Source of the DNA: Dehalococcoidia bacterium
Lineage (GTDB): Bacteria > Chloroflexota > Dehalococcoidia > DSTF01 > JALHUB01
Length of the DNA stretch: 10,210 bases
Direction: 5' to 3'
NCBI GenBank assembly: GCA_022865685.1
Contig: JALHUB010000030.1
Coordinates: forward strand, 1-10,210
The translations under genes and the position numbers were made by a program. The notes under the pieces were generated by a model. The model did not search any database. It was not told the DNA's origin and worked only from the letters and a program-made list of their open reading frames with translations. This document shows positions 1 through 6,462 of the stretch, in pieces. Every line of letters starts with the position of its first letter. Position 1 is the stretch's first letter.

Positions 1-91
1 AGGCGGGGACGGCCAGCATAGAATGGACTTGCCGGATGACGCCGGCGACGCCTTCTTCCAGCGAATCACTCGCTCCCCTCCGAGAGGCGCT
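1..91. other. Start of window, upstream of thiZ
   Basis: No promoter or riboswitch is recognisable. The thiZ frame is open to the window edge, and another frame ends with TAG at 19-21, which could be the 3' end of an upstream gene. Only the GAGAGG ribosome site at 82-87 can be supported. Confidence 0.3.
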
Positions 92-886
92 ATGGGTAAC
101 GGATTACCGCCGCAGGTCGAAGCCCGAGGGTTGACGAAGGCCTTCCGCAACAACGGCCGCACCCTCACGGCGCTCGCCGACGTCTCCCTGAGCGTCGCCG
201 CGGGCGAGTTTCTCGCCGTGATCGGGCCGAGCGGCTGCGGCAAGACGACGCTCCTCCGTACCATCGGCGGGCTTCTGGCGCCCACCGCCGGCAGCGTGCG
301 GATCGCCGGCGAGACCCCGGCGGCCGCGGGTCGCGCCAAGCAGGTCGGCTACGTCTTCCAGGACGCCTCGCTCCTGCCCTGGCGCACGGTCGTCGAAAAC
401 GTCCGCCTGCCGCTGGAGGTGAACCGTCGCCGTAACGCTTCGACGCACCTGCGCCCGGAGCGCCTCCTGGAGCTGATGCGCCTGGAGGACTTCCGCGACT
501 ACTACCCGCGACAGCTCTCCGGCGGCATGCAGCAGCGCGTCGCCCTGGCGCGCACCCTCGTCTTCGACCCGTCGCTGCTGCTCATGGACGAGCCGTTCGG
601 CGCCCTCGACGAGATAGCGCGCGAATCCATGCGCTACGAGCTGCTGCGTATCTGGCAGTCGCCGCTGACTAATGGCGGGAGCCGCAAGACCGTCATCTTC
701 GTGACGCATAGCATCGCGGAGGCGGTGCTCTTGGCCGACCGCGTGGCGGTGCTGACGGGCGTGCCGGGCCGCGTGAAGGCGGTCGTCGACATCGACCTGC
801 CGCGGCCGCGCACCCAGGCGACGGAAGCGAGCGACGAGTTCCAGCGCTACGCGGCGGAGCTTCGCTCGCTGCTGAGGAGCAACTGA
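92..886 (+). CDS. thiZ: ABC transporter ATP-binding protein, ThiZ-like (NMT1/THI5-type importer)
   Basis: This is the cytoplasmic ATPase that would power the importer formed with the next two genes. Counting from the ATG at 92 (264 residues), the sequence shows Walker A GPSGCGKTT (about 45-53), Q-loop Q90, ABC signature LSGGMQQR (142-149), Walker B LLLMDEP (162-168) and the switch histidine in FVTHS (H206). Length and motifs fit the nitrate/sulfonate/taurine/THI5 ATPase family. The start at 92 is preferred because GAGAGG lies just upstream (82-87) and the conserved domain begins shortly after. An in-frame ATG at 23 would add 23 residues of low-complexity sequence with a poor ribosome site. 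The permease gene begins 3 bases after the stop. The role in thiamine precursor uptake is inferred from the neighbouring thiE and a THI5-like binding protein. Taurine- or riboflavin-type importers have similar ATPases, so the ABC ATPase call is secure but thiZ is tentative. Confidence 0.9.
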   Translation: MGNGLPPQVEARGLTKAFRNNGRTLTALADVSLSVAAGEFLAVIGPSGCGKTTLLRTIGGLLAPTAGSVRIAGETPAAAGRAKQVGYVFQDASLLPWRTVVENVRLPLEVNRRRNASTHLRPERLLELMRLEDFRDYYPRQLSGGMQQRVALARTLVFDPSLLLMDEPFGALDEIARESMRYELLRIWQSPLTNGGSRKTVIFVTHSIAEAVLLADRVAVLTGVPGRVKAVVDIDLPRPRTQATEASDEFQRYAAELRSLLRSN

Positions 887-889
887 TCG

Positions 890-1738
890 ATGGAACGGCC
901 GCTCGTCGAAGGGGATGCGCGATTGAGTGCGGAGCGACGCGGCATCGAGGCGTCGAAGCCGCTGTCCGTCCCGCTATTGTCGTTCGCCCGCAGCGTCGCG
1001 CCGCCGCTATCGGCGCTGGCGGTCGCCGTCGGCCTGTGGGAGGCGTGGGTGCGACTGCGCGGTGTGCCGGAGTACCTCGTGCCGGCACCCTCCGCGATAG
1101 CGCAGCGCCTGGCCGAAGACCCCTCGTTCTTCGCGCGACAGGGCGGCGTCACCCTCTATGGCGCGCTGGCGGGCTTCGCGCTGGGGTCGACGATCGCCAT
1201 CCTGCTGGCTGTGGCGATGGCGCACTCGCGATTCCTGGAGCGCAGCCTGTTCCCGCTGGCTATCATGGTGAAGGTGACGCCCATAGTCGCCATTGCGCCG
1301 CTGCTGGCCGTGTGGTTCGGGTTCGGCCTGGCGCCGAAGCTGTTCATCATCGCCCTCATCGTCTTCTTCCCGGTGATGGTGAACGCCGTCATTGGCCTGC
1401 GCTCCGTGAACCCGTGGGCGCTGCAATACCTGCAATCGCTTGCCGCCTCGCCGTGGGAGGTCCTCGTCAAGCTGCGACTGCCGAGCGCCCTGCCCTACCT
1501 CTTCGCGGCGTTCAAGGTGTCGATACCGCTGAGCGTCATCGGCGCCGTCGTGGCCGAGTGGTTCAGCGGCGAGGAAGGGCTCGGCCGCGTGATCCAGGTG
1601 TCGAACAGCAACGTCGACATGCCGACGGCCTTCGCGGCGATCGTCTCGCTGGCGGCGCTGGGCGTCGGGCTGTATCTCATCGTGTCGCTCGCCGAGCGGC
1701 GGCTGCTGTCCTGGCACGAATCGGCGATGGACACGTAA
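890..1738 (+). CDS. thiX: ABC transporter permease, ThiX-like
   Basis: This is an inner-membrane permease of the binding-protein-dependent transport family (BPD_transp_1), 282 residues. Hydrophobic segments are visible at about 36-56, 90-112, 119-146, 150-170, 205-225 and 247-268. The cytoplasmic EAA-type loop that docks on the ATPase is seen as SLAASPWEVLVKLRLPSALP (about 183-202). The ATG at 890 has GAGGAG at 874-879, inside the end of the ATPase gene, and lies 3 bases after that gene's stop, which suggests translational coupling. The stop overlaps the Shine-Dalgarno site of the binding-protein gene. Sequence style is that of SsuC/TauC/ThiX permeases; family members cannot be told apart by substrate from the permease alone, so the thiamine-precursor role rests on context. 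Confidence 0.9.
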   Translation: MERPLVEGDARLSAERRGIEASKPLSVPLLSFARSVAPPLSALAVAVGLWEAWVRLRGVPEYLVPAPSAIAQRLAEDPSFFARQGGVTLYGALAGFALGSTIAILLAVAMAHSRFLERSLFPLAIMVKVTPIVAIAPLLAVWFGFGLAPKLFIIALIVFFPVMVNAVIGLRSVNPWALQYLQSLAASPWEVLVKLRLPSALPYLFAAFKVSIPLSVIGAVVAEWFSGEEGLGRVIQVSNSNVDMPTAFAAIVSLAALGVGLYLIVSLAERRLLSWHESAMDT

Positions 1739-1748
1739 GGAGCGTCGA

Positions 1749-2801
1749 ATGAAGAGAACGTGTCTGACATTCGCGAGCATCCTCAGTGTCGTTATGATCG
1801 TGGCCGCGTGCGGCGGCGAGGAGAAGGCTGCCGTACAGGAGACTGCCGCGCCCACGCCCGAGCCGCAGAAGATCACGTTCATGGCCGGCTTCAAGCCGCA
1901 GGCCAACTTGCCGTTCGTCGGCGTCTACGTGGCGAAGGAGAAGGGCTTCTTCCAGGAGCAGGGCCTCGACGTCGATATCCAGCACTCCTCCGGCAGCAGC
2001 CAGCACATCCAGCTCCTGCTCGCCGGCCAGGTCCAGCTCACGACCGCCGACGCCGCCAACGTCCTCCAGCGCATCGCCGACCCCGGCCTGCCGCTCCTCG
2101 CCGTCGCCCTCATCGGCCAGACGGGACAGCAGGGATGGGTCACGCTCGCCGGCGCGGGCCTCGACGACCCCGCGGACTGGCGGGAAAAGACCGTCGGCTA
2201 CCGCAGCACGGTCCCGCCCGACCTGCCGGCGATCCTCGACGCGCGTGGCATGACGCTCGACGACGTGAACGCCCAGAACGTCGGCTATGAGCCGCCGCAG
2301 CTCCTCGTCGAGGGCCGCGTCGACGTCTATCCCGTCTTCCTCTCCAACGAGCCGGACATCATCCGGCGCAAGCTCGGCAAGGAAGTGAAGGTGTTCAGCG
2401 CCGCCACCTACGGCATGCCCACACTCGGGCTGACGTACGTGACGACGAAGGACTACGCCGCGCAGCACCCGGAGGTCGTCGAACGCTTTCTGAAAGCGGT
2501 GCTGCACGGCATCGAGTGGGCGCGCGACAATCGCGACGAGGCGGTGGACATCGTCCTCAAGTACGCCACGGGCGAAGACCGCGAGCATCAGCGCTTCATG
2601 CTGGATACGGAGCTGGCGGCGGCGGAGTCGGACGTCACGCGGGAGAACGGCCTCGGCTGGCAGACGGCGGAGCAATGGCAGGCGTTGAGCGCGTCGCTGC
2701 GGCAATTCGGCGCCCTCAGCAAGCCGGTCGACGCCAACGCCGCCTTCAGCGACGAGTACCTCAGCGCCATCTACAAGGACGGGCAGCTCCAGTGGCCATA
2801 G
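1749..2801 (+). CDS. thiY: NMT1/THI5-like substrate-binding lipoprotein, ThiY-like
   Basis: This is the extracytoplasmic solute-binding protein of the importer, 350 residues. A signal peptide with basic start MKRT and hydrophobic core runs to a lipobox VAAC, so cleavage is expected before C21 and the protein would be lipid-anchored. A flexible Ala/Pro/Glu-rich linker (about 22-40) follows. The mature domain begins with KITFMAGFKPQANLPFVGVY and continues with AKEKGFFQEQGLDVDI, the pattern of the NMT1/THI5-like family. The ATG is well supported: AAGGAG lies 6 bases upstream and overlaps the permease stop. ThiY proteins are known to bind formylaminopyrimidine, a thiamine breakdown product salvaged to HMP; some relatives (RibY of Chloroflexus) bind riboflavin. 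Adjacency to thiE favours a thiamine pyrimidine precursor, but the ligand is not proven by the sequence. The last 10 bases overlap the start of thiE. Confidence 0.88.
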   Translation: MKRTCLTFASILSVVMIVAACGGEEKAAVQETAAPTPEPQKITFMAGFKPQANLPFVGVYVAKEKGFFQEQGLDVDIQHSSGSSQHIQLLLAGQVQLTTADAANVLQRIADPGLPLLAVALIGQTGQQGWVTLAGAGLDDPADWREKTVGYRSTVPPDLPAILDARGMTLDDVNAQNVGYEPPQLLVEGRVDVYPVFLSNEPDIIRRKLGKEVKVFSAATYGMPTLGLTYVTTKDYAAQHPEVVERFLKAVLHGIEWARDNRDEAVDIVLKYATGEDREHQRFMLDTELAAAESDVTRENGLGWQTAEQWQALSASLRQFGALSKPVDANAAFSDEYLSAIYKDGQLQWP

Positions 2802-3424
2802 CCAAGCGCAGCGAGATCCGCGGCCTCTACGTCATCGTCGACCCGCAACAGACGCGCGCCCGCGACCCGGTCGACGTGGCGCGCCTCGCCCTCGCCGGCG
2901 GCGCCCGCATCATCCAGTGGCGTGACAAGACCCGCGACAAGGGCGAGCAACTCCCCCAGGCGCAGGCGATTCGCGACCTCTGCCGCGAACGGGGCGCGCT
3001 GTTCTTCGTCAACGACCACGTCGACCTCGCGCTCGCCCTCTCCGCCGACGGCGCGCACCTGGGCCAGCGGGACTTGCCGCTACCGCTGGTGCGGCCGTGG
3101 CTGCCCGCGGGCTTCCTGCTGGGCGTATCGTCGAACACCGTCGACGAGGCGCGACGGGCGGAGCGCGAAGGCGCGGACTACGTCGGCGTTGGCGCCGTCT
3201 TCCCTACTGTCACCAAGAGCGTCGCGCGTCCGGCGAGCCCGGAGCGCCTGCGCGACGTGATCGCGGCCGTGAAAGTGCCGGTCGTCGCGATAGGCGGCAT
3301 CAACGAGGGGAACATCGACCAGGTCATCGCCGCCGGCGCCGACGCGGTGGCCGTCATCAGCGCCGTCTGCCTTGCGGACGATGTCGAGGGTGCCGCGCGA
3401 CGGCTAGCGTCTCGCTTCCCATAA
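2792..3424 (+). CDS. thiE: Thiamine phosphate synthase ThiE
   Basis: ThiE joins HMP-PP and thiazole phosphate (as its carboxylated form) to give thiamine phosphate and pyrophosphate in the cytoplasm. The 210-residue product, a TIM-barrel of normal family length, carries the diagnostic motifs: QWRDK (42-46), VNDH (73-76) with DGAHLGQRD (86-94), GVGAVFPTVTK (132-142, phosphate-binding PT-x-TK), VVAIGGI (164-170) and AVISAV (187-192). The start is taken as GTG 2792, overlapping the ThiY stop by 10 bases. It gives a protein beginning MAIAKRSEIRGLYVIVD, in line with the family; frame-open sequence further upstream is only the shadow of thiY. The ribosome site is weak (AAGGAC about 10 bases upstream), so translation probably depends on coupling to thiY. 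A related gene at 4962-5651 lacks the PT-x-TK motif, so this copy is the better candidate for the true synthase. Confidence 0.92.
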   Translation: MAIAKRSEIRGLYVIVDPQQTRARDPVDVARLALAGGARIIQWRDKTRDKGEQLPQAQAIRDLCRERGALFFVNDHVDLALALSADGAHLGQRDLPLPLVRPWLPAGFLLGVSSNTVDEARRAEREGADYVGVGAVFPTVTKSVARPASPERLRDVIAAVKVPVVAIGGINEGNIDQVIAAGADAVAVISAVCLADDVEGAARRLASRFP

Positions 3425-3433
3425 CCACAACCC

Positions 3434-3459
3434 CGTAGCCGAGGCTTTCCAGCCTCGGC
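3434..3459 (+). repeat. Palindromic element A (CGTAG-type hairpin)
   Basis: A 26-base element starts CGTA and is followed by a perfect 9-bp hairpin, GCCGAGGCT / AGCCTCGGC, with a TTCC loop. It begins 10 bases after the thiE stop. An inverted copy (element C, 3545-3570) matches it at 23 of 26 positions. There is no T-run after the stem, so it is not a textbook intrinsic terminator, although it may help end transcription or protect the 3' end. Confidence 0.75.
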
Positions 3460-3486
3460 GGCCCGCGGCGGGTTGTAGCGACAAAA

Positions 3487-3510
3487 CGTAAGGGAGGACT
3501 TCAGTCCTCG
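3487..3510 (+). repeat. Palindromic element B (CGTA-led hairpin)
   Basis: CGTAAGG is followed by the hairpin GAGGACT / AGTCCTC (stem arms 3494-3500 and 3503-3509, with at most two unpaired loop bases before strain is allowed for). The CGTA lead and the hairpin resemble the other elements of this spacer, but the stem sequence differs, so membership of the same family is less certain. Confidence 0.5.
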
Positions 3511-3544
3511 CGCTCGCCCGGTTCGGGCCCAACGGTCGCAAAAC

Positions 3545-3570
3545 GCCGAGACGGGAAAGTCTCGGCTACG
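3545..3570 (-). repeat. Palindromic element C (inverted copy of element A)
   Basis: The hairpin is GCCGAGAC (3545-3552) / GTCTCGGC (3559-3566), followed by TACG. Read on the - strand it is 26 bases long, starts CGTAGCCGAG and matches element A at 23 of 26 positions. One pair of differences is compensatory: a G-C pair in A is an A-T pair here, so the stem is kept. Confidence 0.75.
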
Positions 3571-3585
3571 TGTGATTGCAAGAAC

Positions 3586-3610
3586 GGTCGGGCGAGACGC
3601 CCGACCTACG
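3586..3610 (-). repeat. Palindromic element D, overlapping the thiO stop codon
   Basis: A perfect 9-bp hairpin, GGTCGGGCG (3586-3594) / CGCCCGACC (3598-3606) with a 3-base loop, is followed by TACG. On the - strand the element starts CGTAGG, and its TAG is the stop codon of thiO (3606-3608). Element E after thiD has the same design and the same stop-codon arrangement. Confidence 0.75.
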
Positions 3611-4751
3611 CGGATGGGGAATACGAAAACCGCGCGGGGCTGAACGGGGCGAGCGCCTCGTCCGGCGGGCCGCCGATTATTGACCGCGCGACGAGGCGGC
3701 CCGTTACCGGCGAGAGCAGGATGCCGTTGCGGTAGTGGCCGGTCGCGACGCTCACGCCCTCCCATCCGGGCAGCGGCCCCAGCAGCGGCAGGCCGTCGGC
3801 GGAACCGGGGCGCAGGCCGGCCCAGCTATCGACGGGCGCGAACACTCCCACCCGCGGCGCCAGCGTCGACGCCATCGCCGCCAGACCGCGCAGGCCGGCG
3901 GCCGTCGTTCGACGACGGAAGCCCACTCTCTCGACCGTCGCCCCGGCAAAGACAAGCCCGTTCGCCTTCGGCACGAGGTAACCGGCGCTCCCCCAGAGGA
4001 TGTGTCGCGGCGCGCGCCTCGACGGCAGCGCCAGCATCTGGCCGCGCACCGGGAACACCGGCAGGTCGACTCCCAACGACGCGGCAAGCTTGCCCGTCCA
4101 GGGCCCGGCGGCGAGGACGACGTGCCCGGCCGCGAGGTCGCCGTCCGGCGTTCGAACGCCTGTGACGCGGCAGTTGCGCATCAGCAGCCCACTGATGCGC
4201 AGATTGCGGCGAAGCGTCGCACCATGGATGGCGGCCGCTCGCGCCAACGCCTGCGTGAGGCGGTCGGCGTTCACCTGGTGCTCCTCCGGCGAGTAGAGGC
4301 CACCCCTGACATCCGGCGACAGCCCGGGCTCGAAAGCGCGGAGGTCGTCGGGATTGAGCCAGTGCAGAGGTAGGCCGTGCCTACCGGCAGGCAGGCAGGT
4401 CGAGCAAGCGGCAAGGTCGCGCAGGCGCCGCTCTTCCGCGTCGTCGAGGGCGACGCGCAGGATACCCGACGCCAGGTATTCAATGTCGATGCCGGTCTCT
4501 TCCCGAAGCGTCGCGGCGAGCGCGGGGAACATTCGCAGGCTCTCCAGGCAAAGCTCCCGGAACGGGCCGGCGTCCTCCACCTCGGCCAGCGGCGCCAGCA
4601 TACCCGCCGCCGCGCCCGACGCCTCGCCGCCGATCTCGCCGCGCTCGACGACGTCGGCGCGCACGCCCTCGCGGGCAAGACAATACGCGATCGCGCAGCC
4701 GACGACGCCGCCGCCAACGACGATCACGTCAGGAAAACGATTCGATGCCAT
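3606..4751 (-). CDS. thiO: Glycine oxidase ThiO (FAD-dependent)
   Basis: ThiO oxidises glycine with O2 to iminoglycine (dehydroglycine), the two-carbon and nitrogen donor for thiazole synthesis in aerobic bacteria. The 381-residue product has the N-terminal FAD dinucleotide-binding motif GGGVVG (13-18) in VIVVGGGVVGCAIAY, the acidic end of strand 2 (VVERGE, about 34-39), and near the C-terminus AGLRPGSADGLPLLG with R314 and GHYRNGILLSP with R341, matching the arginine-bearing motifs of glycine and D-amino-acid oxidases. Length is close to that of the B. subtilis enzyme (369). The ATG at 4751 is 10 bases after the thiS stop; its ribosome site is weak, so coupling is likely. Two oddities: residues 116-125 (CSTCLPAGRH) look like a short in-frame insertion containing a palindrome, and the stop codon lies within palindromic element D. 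It is the last gene of the operon in the window. Confidence 0.93.
   Translation of the reverse strand: MASNRFPDVIVVGGGVVGCAIAYCLAREGVRADVVERGEIGGEASGAAAGMLAPLAEVEDAGPFRELCLESLRMFPALAATLREETGIDIEYLASGILRVALDDAEERRLRDLAACSTCLPAGRHGLPLHWLNPDDLRAFEPGLSPDVRGGLYSPEEHQVNADRLTQALARAAAIHGATLRRNLRISGLLMRNCRVTGVRTPDGDLAAGHVVLAAGPWTGKLAASLGVDLPVFPVRGQMLALPSRRAPRHILWGSAGYLVPKANGLVFAGATVERVGFRRRTTAAGLRGLAAMASTLAPRVGVFAPVDSWAGLRPGSADGLPLLGPLPGWEGVSVATGHYRNGILLSPVTGRLVARSIIGGPPDEALAPFSPARFSYSPSA
4378..4393. repeat. Short palindrome inserted in frame in thiO
   Basis: TGCCTACCGGCAGGCA is a 16-base near-perfect palindrome, followed by further GGCA/GGCAGG repeats to about 4400. It codes part of the stretch CLPAGRHG in ThiO, between two conserved segments (ERRLRDLAA and LPLHWLNPDDLRAFEPGL) that are usually joined more directly in this family. 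From memory, CLPAGR-type insertions occur in many proteins of environmental bacterial genomes, which suggests a mobile or spreading small repeat. Confidence 0.6.
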
Positions 4752-4761
4752 GGGAATCTCG

Positions 4762-4965
4762 TCAGCCGCCGCCGACCATGCGCACGATCTCGACGCTGTC
4801 GCCTTCGCGCACGGTCACGTTTGCGTGCTGGTCGCGCGGCACGACCTCGCCGTTACGGGCCACAGCGACGGTGCGGGGGTCTATTTCCAGCGCCTGCAGG
4901 AGGCCGGCCAGGTCGACCTCGGCCTCGATCTCGCGCTGCTTGCCGTTGACGGTGACAGCTATCAC
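4762..4965 (-). CDS. thiS: Sulfur carrier protein ThiS
   Basis: ThiS is a ubiquitin-fold carrier. Its C-terminal Gly-Gly is adenylated by ThiF and converted to a thiocarboxylate that gives sulfur to ThiG. The 67-residue product shows VTVNGKQREI at the start, the ARNGEVVPRDQ segment (36-46) and the C-terminus DSVEIVRMVGGG with the required GG end. Size and end are typical. It starts with GTG at 4965; the four bases GTGA are shared with the tenI-like stop, a classic coupling overlap. It lies beside thiG and thiO, its functional partners. No ThiF or MoeB gene is present in the window, so activation must rely on a gene elsewhere. Confidence 0.93.
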   Translation of the reverse strand: MIAVTVNGKQREIEAEVDLAGLLQALEIDPRTVAVARNGEVVPRDQHANVTVREGDSVEIVRMVGGG

Positions 4966-5651
4966 GCGCCCGCCTTTGCCCGCTCCATGAGACGGTCGCG
5001 CCAGGCCTCGCCCATCGCCTGCGTGAGGGCTTCCGCCGCGGCCCGGGGGTCGTCGGCGCCGCAGATGGCGGAGATGACGGCCACTCCGGCGGCGCCGGCG
5101 CGAATCACTTCGCCGGCGTTCTCCGGCGTGATGCCGCCGATCGCGATGACCGGCAGCGGCACGGACTCCGCTATCTCCTTGATTAGCGCCATGCCCACCG
5201 GCGTCGCCTTCGGCTTCGACGATGTCTCGAAGACGGGCCCGACGATGACCATGTCCGCGCCGTCGCTCTCCGCCTGCTGCGCGGCCTCGACGCTATGCAC
5301 GGAGCGACCGAGGAGCGCGTGGCGGCCCAGCACCCAGCGCGCGACCGAAGTCGGCAGGCCCTTCTCCGGCAGTTGCGCGCCGTCGGCGCCGCACGCCTGC
5401 ACGATGTCGAGGCGATCGTTAATCAGGAGAAGGGAGCGGTTCTTCGTGACCTCGCGCAGTCGCACGCCGAGCGCGAACAGCTCTCCCGCCGACAGGTCCT
5501 TCTCCCGGAGCTGCACGACGTTGGCGCCGCCGTCGATCGCCTGCGAAACGACGTCCTCCAACGGCTTGTCGCCGCACACCTTGCGGTCGGTGACAAAGCA
5601 GAGACTGGGCAGCCGCAGACGTCCCATCCTGCTGGTCATGAACGTGGTCAT
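4962..5651 (-). CDS. tenI: TenI-like thiazole tautomerase (ThiE/TenI superfamily)
   Basis: This 229-residue TIM-barrel protein belongs to the ThiE/TenI superfamily. It keeps LREKDL (48-53), INDRLDI (77-83), VIAIGGI and AVISAI, but the ThiE phosphate-binding PT-x-TK is replaced by GPVFETSSK (138-146), and HLGQ is replaced by QLPEKGLP. It has GRSVHS (115-120), the TenI hallmark whose histidine (H119 here) corresponds to the catalytic His of B. subtilis TenI. TenI aromatises the ThiG product to the carboxy-thiazole phosphate used by ThiE. Its position between thiG and thiS fits that role, and a more canonical ThiE lies at 2792-3424. Automatic annotation could well call it thiamine phosphate synthase; a bifunctional or synthase role is not excluded. 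The ATG at 5651 overlaps the thiG stop (ATGA) and has GGAGG upstream. In-frame ATGs at 5639 and 5627 are less well placed. Confidence 0.85.
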   Translation of the reverse strand: MTTFMTSRMGRLRLPSLCFVTDRKVCGDKPLEDVVSQAIDGGANVVQLREKDLSAGELFALGVRLREVTKNRSLLLINDRLDIVQACGADGAQLPEKGLPTSVARWVLGRHALLGRSVHSVEAAQQAESDGADMVIVGPVFETSSKPKATPVGMALIKEIAESVPLPVIAIGGITPENAGEVIRAGAAGVAVISAICGADDPRAAAEALTQAMGEAWRDRLMERAKAGA

Positions 5652-6448
5652 CCATTACCTCCAGTCGTCGCCGGACGGCCCGGCACGCCCTCCGCAGGGC
5701 TGCTCGCCGCGGCGTAACGTTTCTTGGGGATGCGACCGGCCAGGTACGCCTGTCGCCCGGCTTCGACGCCCTTGCGCAAAGCGTCGGCCATCAACGCCGG
5801 GTCGCCCGCTTCGGCAAGGGCCGTGTTCATGAGGACGGCGTCGGCGCCCAGCTCCATCGCCAACGCGGCATCCGACGGCGCGCCGAGGCCCGCGTCCACG
5901 ACAACCGGCACGCTCGCCTGCTCGACGATGATGCGGACCTCTTCCGCAGTCAGGATGCCCTGGCCGGAGCCGATGGCCGAGCCGAGGGGCATGACCGTCG
6001 CGCAGCCGGCCTCCTGCAGTCGACGCGCCAGCACCGGGTCGGCGTGGATGTACGGCAGCACGACGAAGCCCTCACCTACGAGCGTCTTGGCGGCCTCGAG
6101 CGTCGCGATGGGATCGGGCAGGAGATACTTGGGGTCCGGCACGACCTCCAACTTCACCCAGTTGGAGCCGGTCACCTCGCGACCGAGCCGCGCCGTGAAC
6201 AGCGCCTCCTCGACGGTCCGGCAGGCGGCGGTGTTCGGCAGGATTGTGTACTTGCTCCAGTCGATGAAGTCGAGGAGCGTCTTCTTGCCCGGGTCGTCGA
6301 GATCGAGGCGGCGGATCGCCACCGTCACGATCTCCGCGCCCGACGCGTCGAGCGCCGCGACCATCTCCTCCGGCGTCCGGTACTTGCCGGTCCCGACGAG
6401 GAGCCGCGACCGGAACCTCTTGCCCGCAATCTCCAGGTAGTCTTCCAT
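5648..6448 (-). CDS. thiG: Thiazole synthase ThiG
   Basis: ThiG condenses deoxyxylulose 5-phosphate, iminoglycine and ThiS thiocarboxylate sulfur into the thiazole phosphate. The 266-residue product begins MEDYLEIAGKRFRSRLLVGTGKY, as in the family. It contains NTAACRT (72-78), the segment NWVKLEV with K99 as the expected Schiff-base lysine, VVPDPKYLLPD (102-112), VMPLGSAIGSGQG, the phosphate-binding VVVDAGLGAPSDAA and LMNTALA. It ends with an Ala/Gly/Pro-rich tail of about 20 residues that looks slightly longer than usual. ATG 6448 is chosen because AGAGG lies 8 bases upstream and it matches the family N-terminus; reading frame further upstream is a shadow of the NUDIX gene. It starts 14 bases after the NUDIX stop, and its stop overlaps the tenI start by 4 bases. 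Confidence 0.95.
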   Translation of the reverse strand: MEDYLEIAGKRFRSRLLVGTGKYRTPEEMVAALDASGAEIVTVAIRRLDLDDPGKKTLLDFIDWSKYTILPNTAACRTVEEALFTARLGREVTGSNWVKLEVVPDPKYLLPDPIATLEAAKTLVGEGFVVLPYIHADPVLARRLQEAGCATVMPLGSAIGSGQGILTAEEVRIIVEQASVPVVVDAGLGAPSDAALAMELGADAVLMNTALAEAGDPALMADALRKGVEAGRQAYLAGRIPKKRYAAASSPAEGVPGRPATTGGNG

Positions 6449-6462
6449 CGTTCGTGCCTCTT

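Noticed and set aside
1677..2705. 342-codon open frame on the - strand opposite thiX and thiY
   Set aside because: It is a mirror of the thiY coding sequence with no recognisable domain; thiY has a lipobox, a family fold and a good ribosome site.
2516..3424. 302-codon form of thiE
   Set aside because: The first 92 codons overlap thiY in another frame and are Arg-rich shadow sequence; GTG 2792 gives the normal 210-residue length.
3438..3459. Element A hairpin as a standard intrinsic terminator for thiE
   Set aside because: The stem is strong, but no T-run follows it on either strand, so it is listed as a repeat with a possible, not proven, role in ending transcription.
4354..5832. 492-codon open frame on the + strand opposite thiO, thiS, tenI and thiG
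   Set aside because: It crosses four real genes on the other strand, its translation is low-complexity Ser/Arg/Pro, and no ribosome site or motif supports it.
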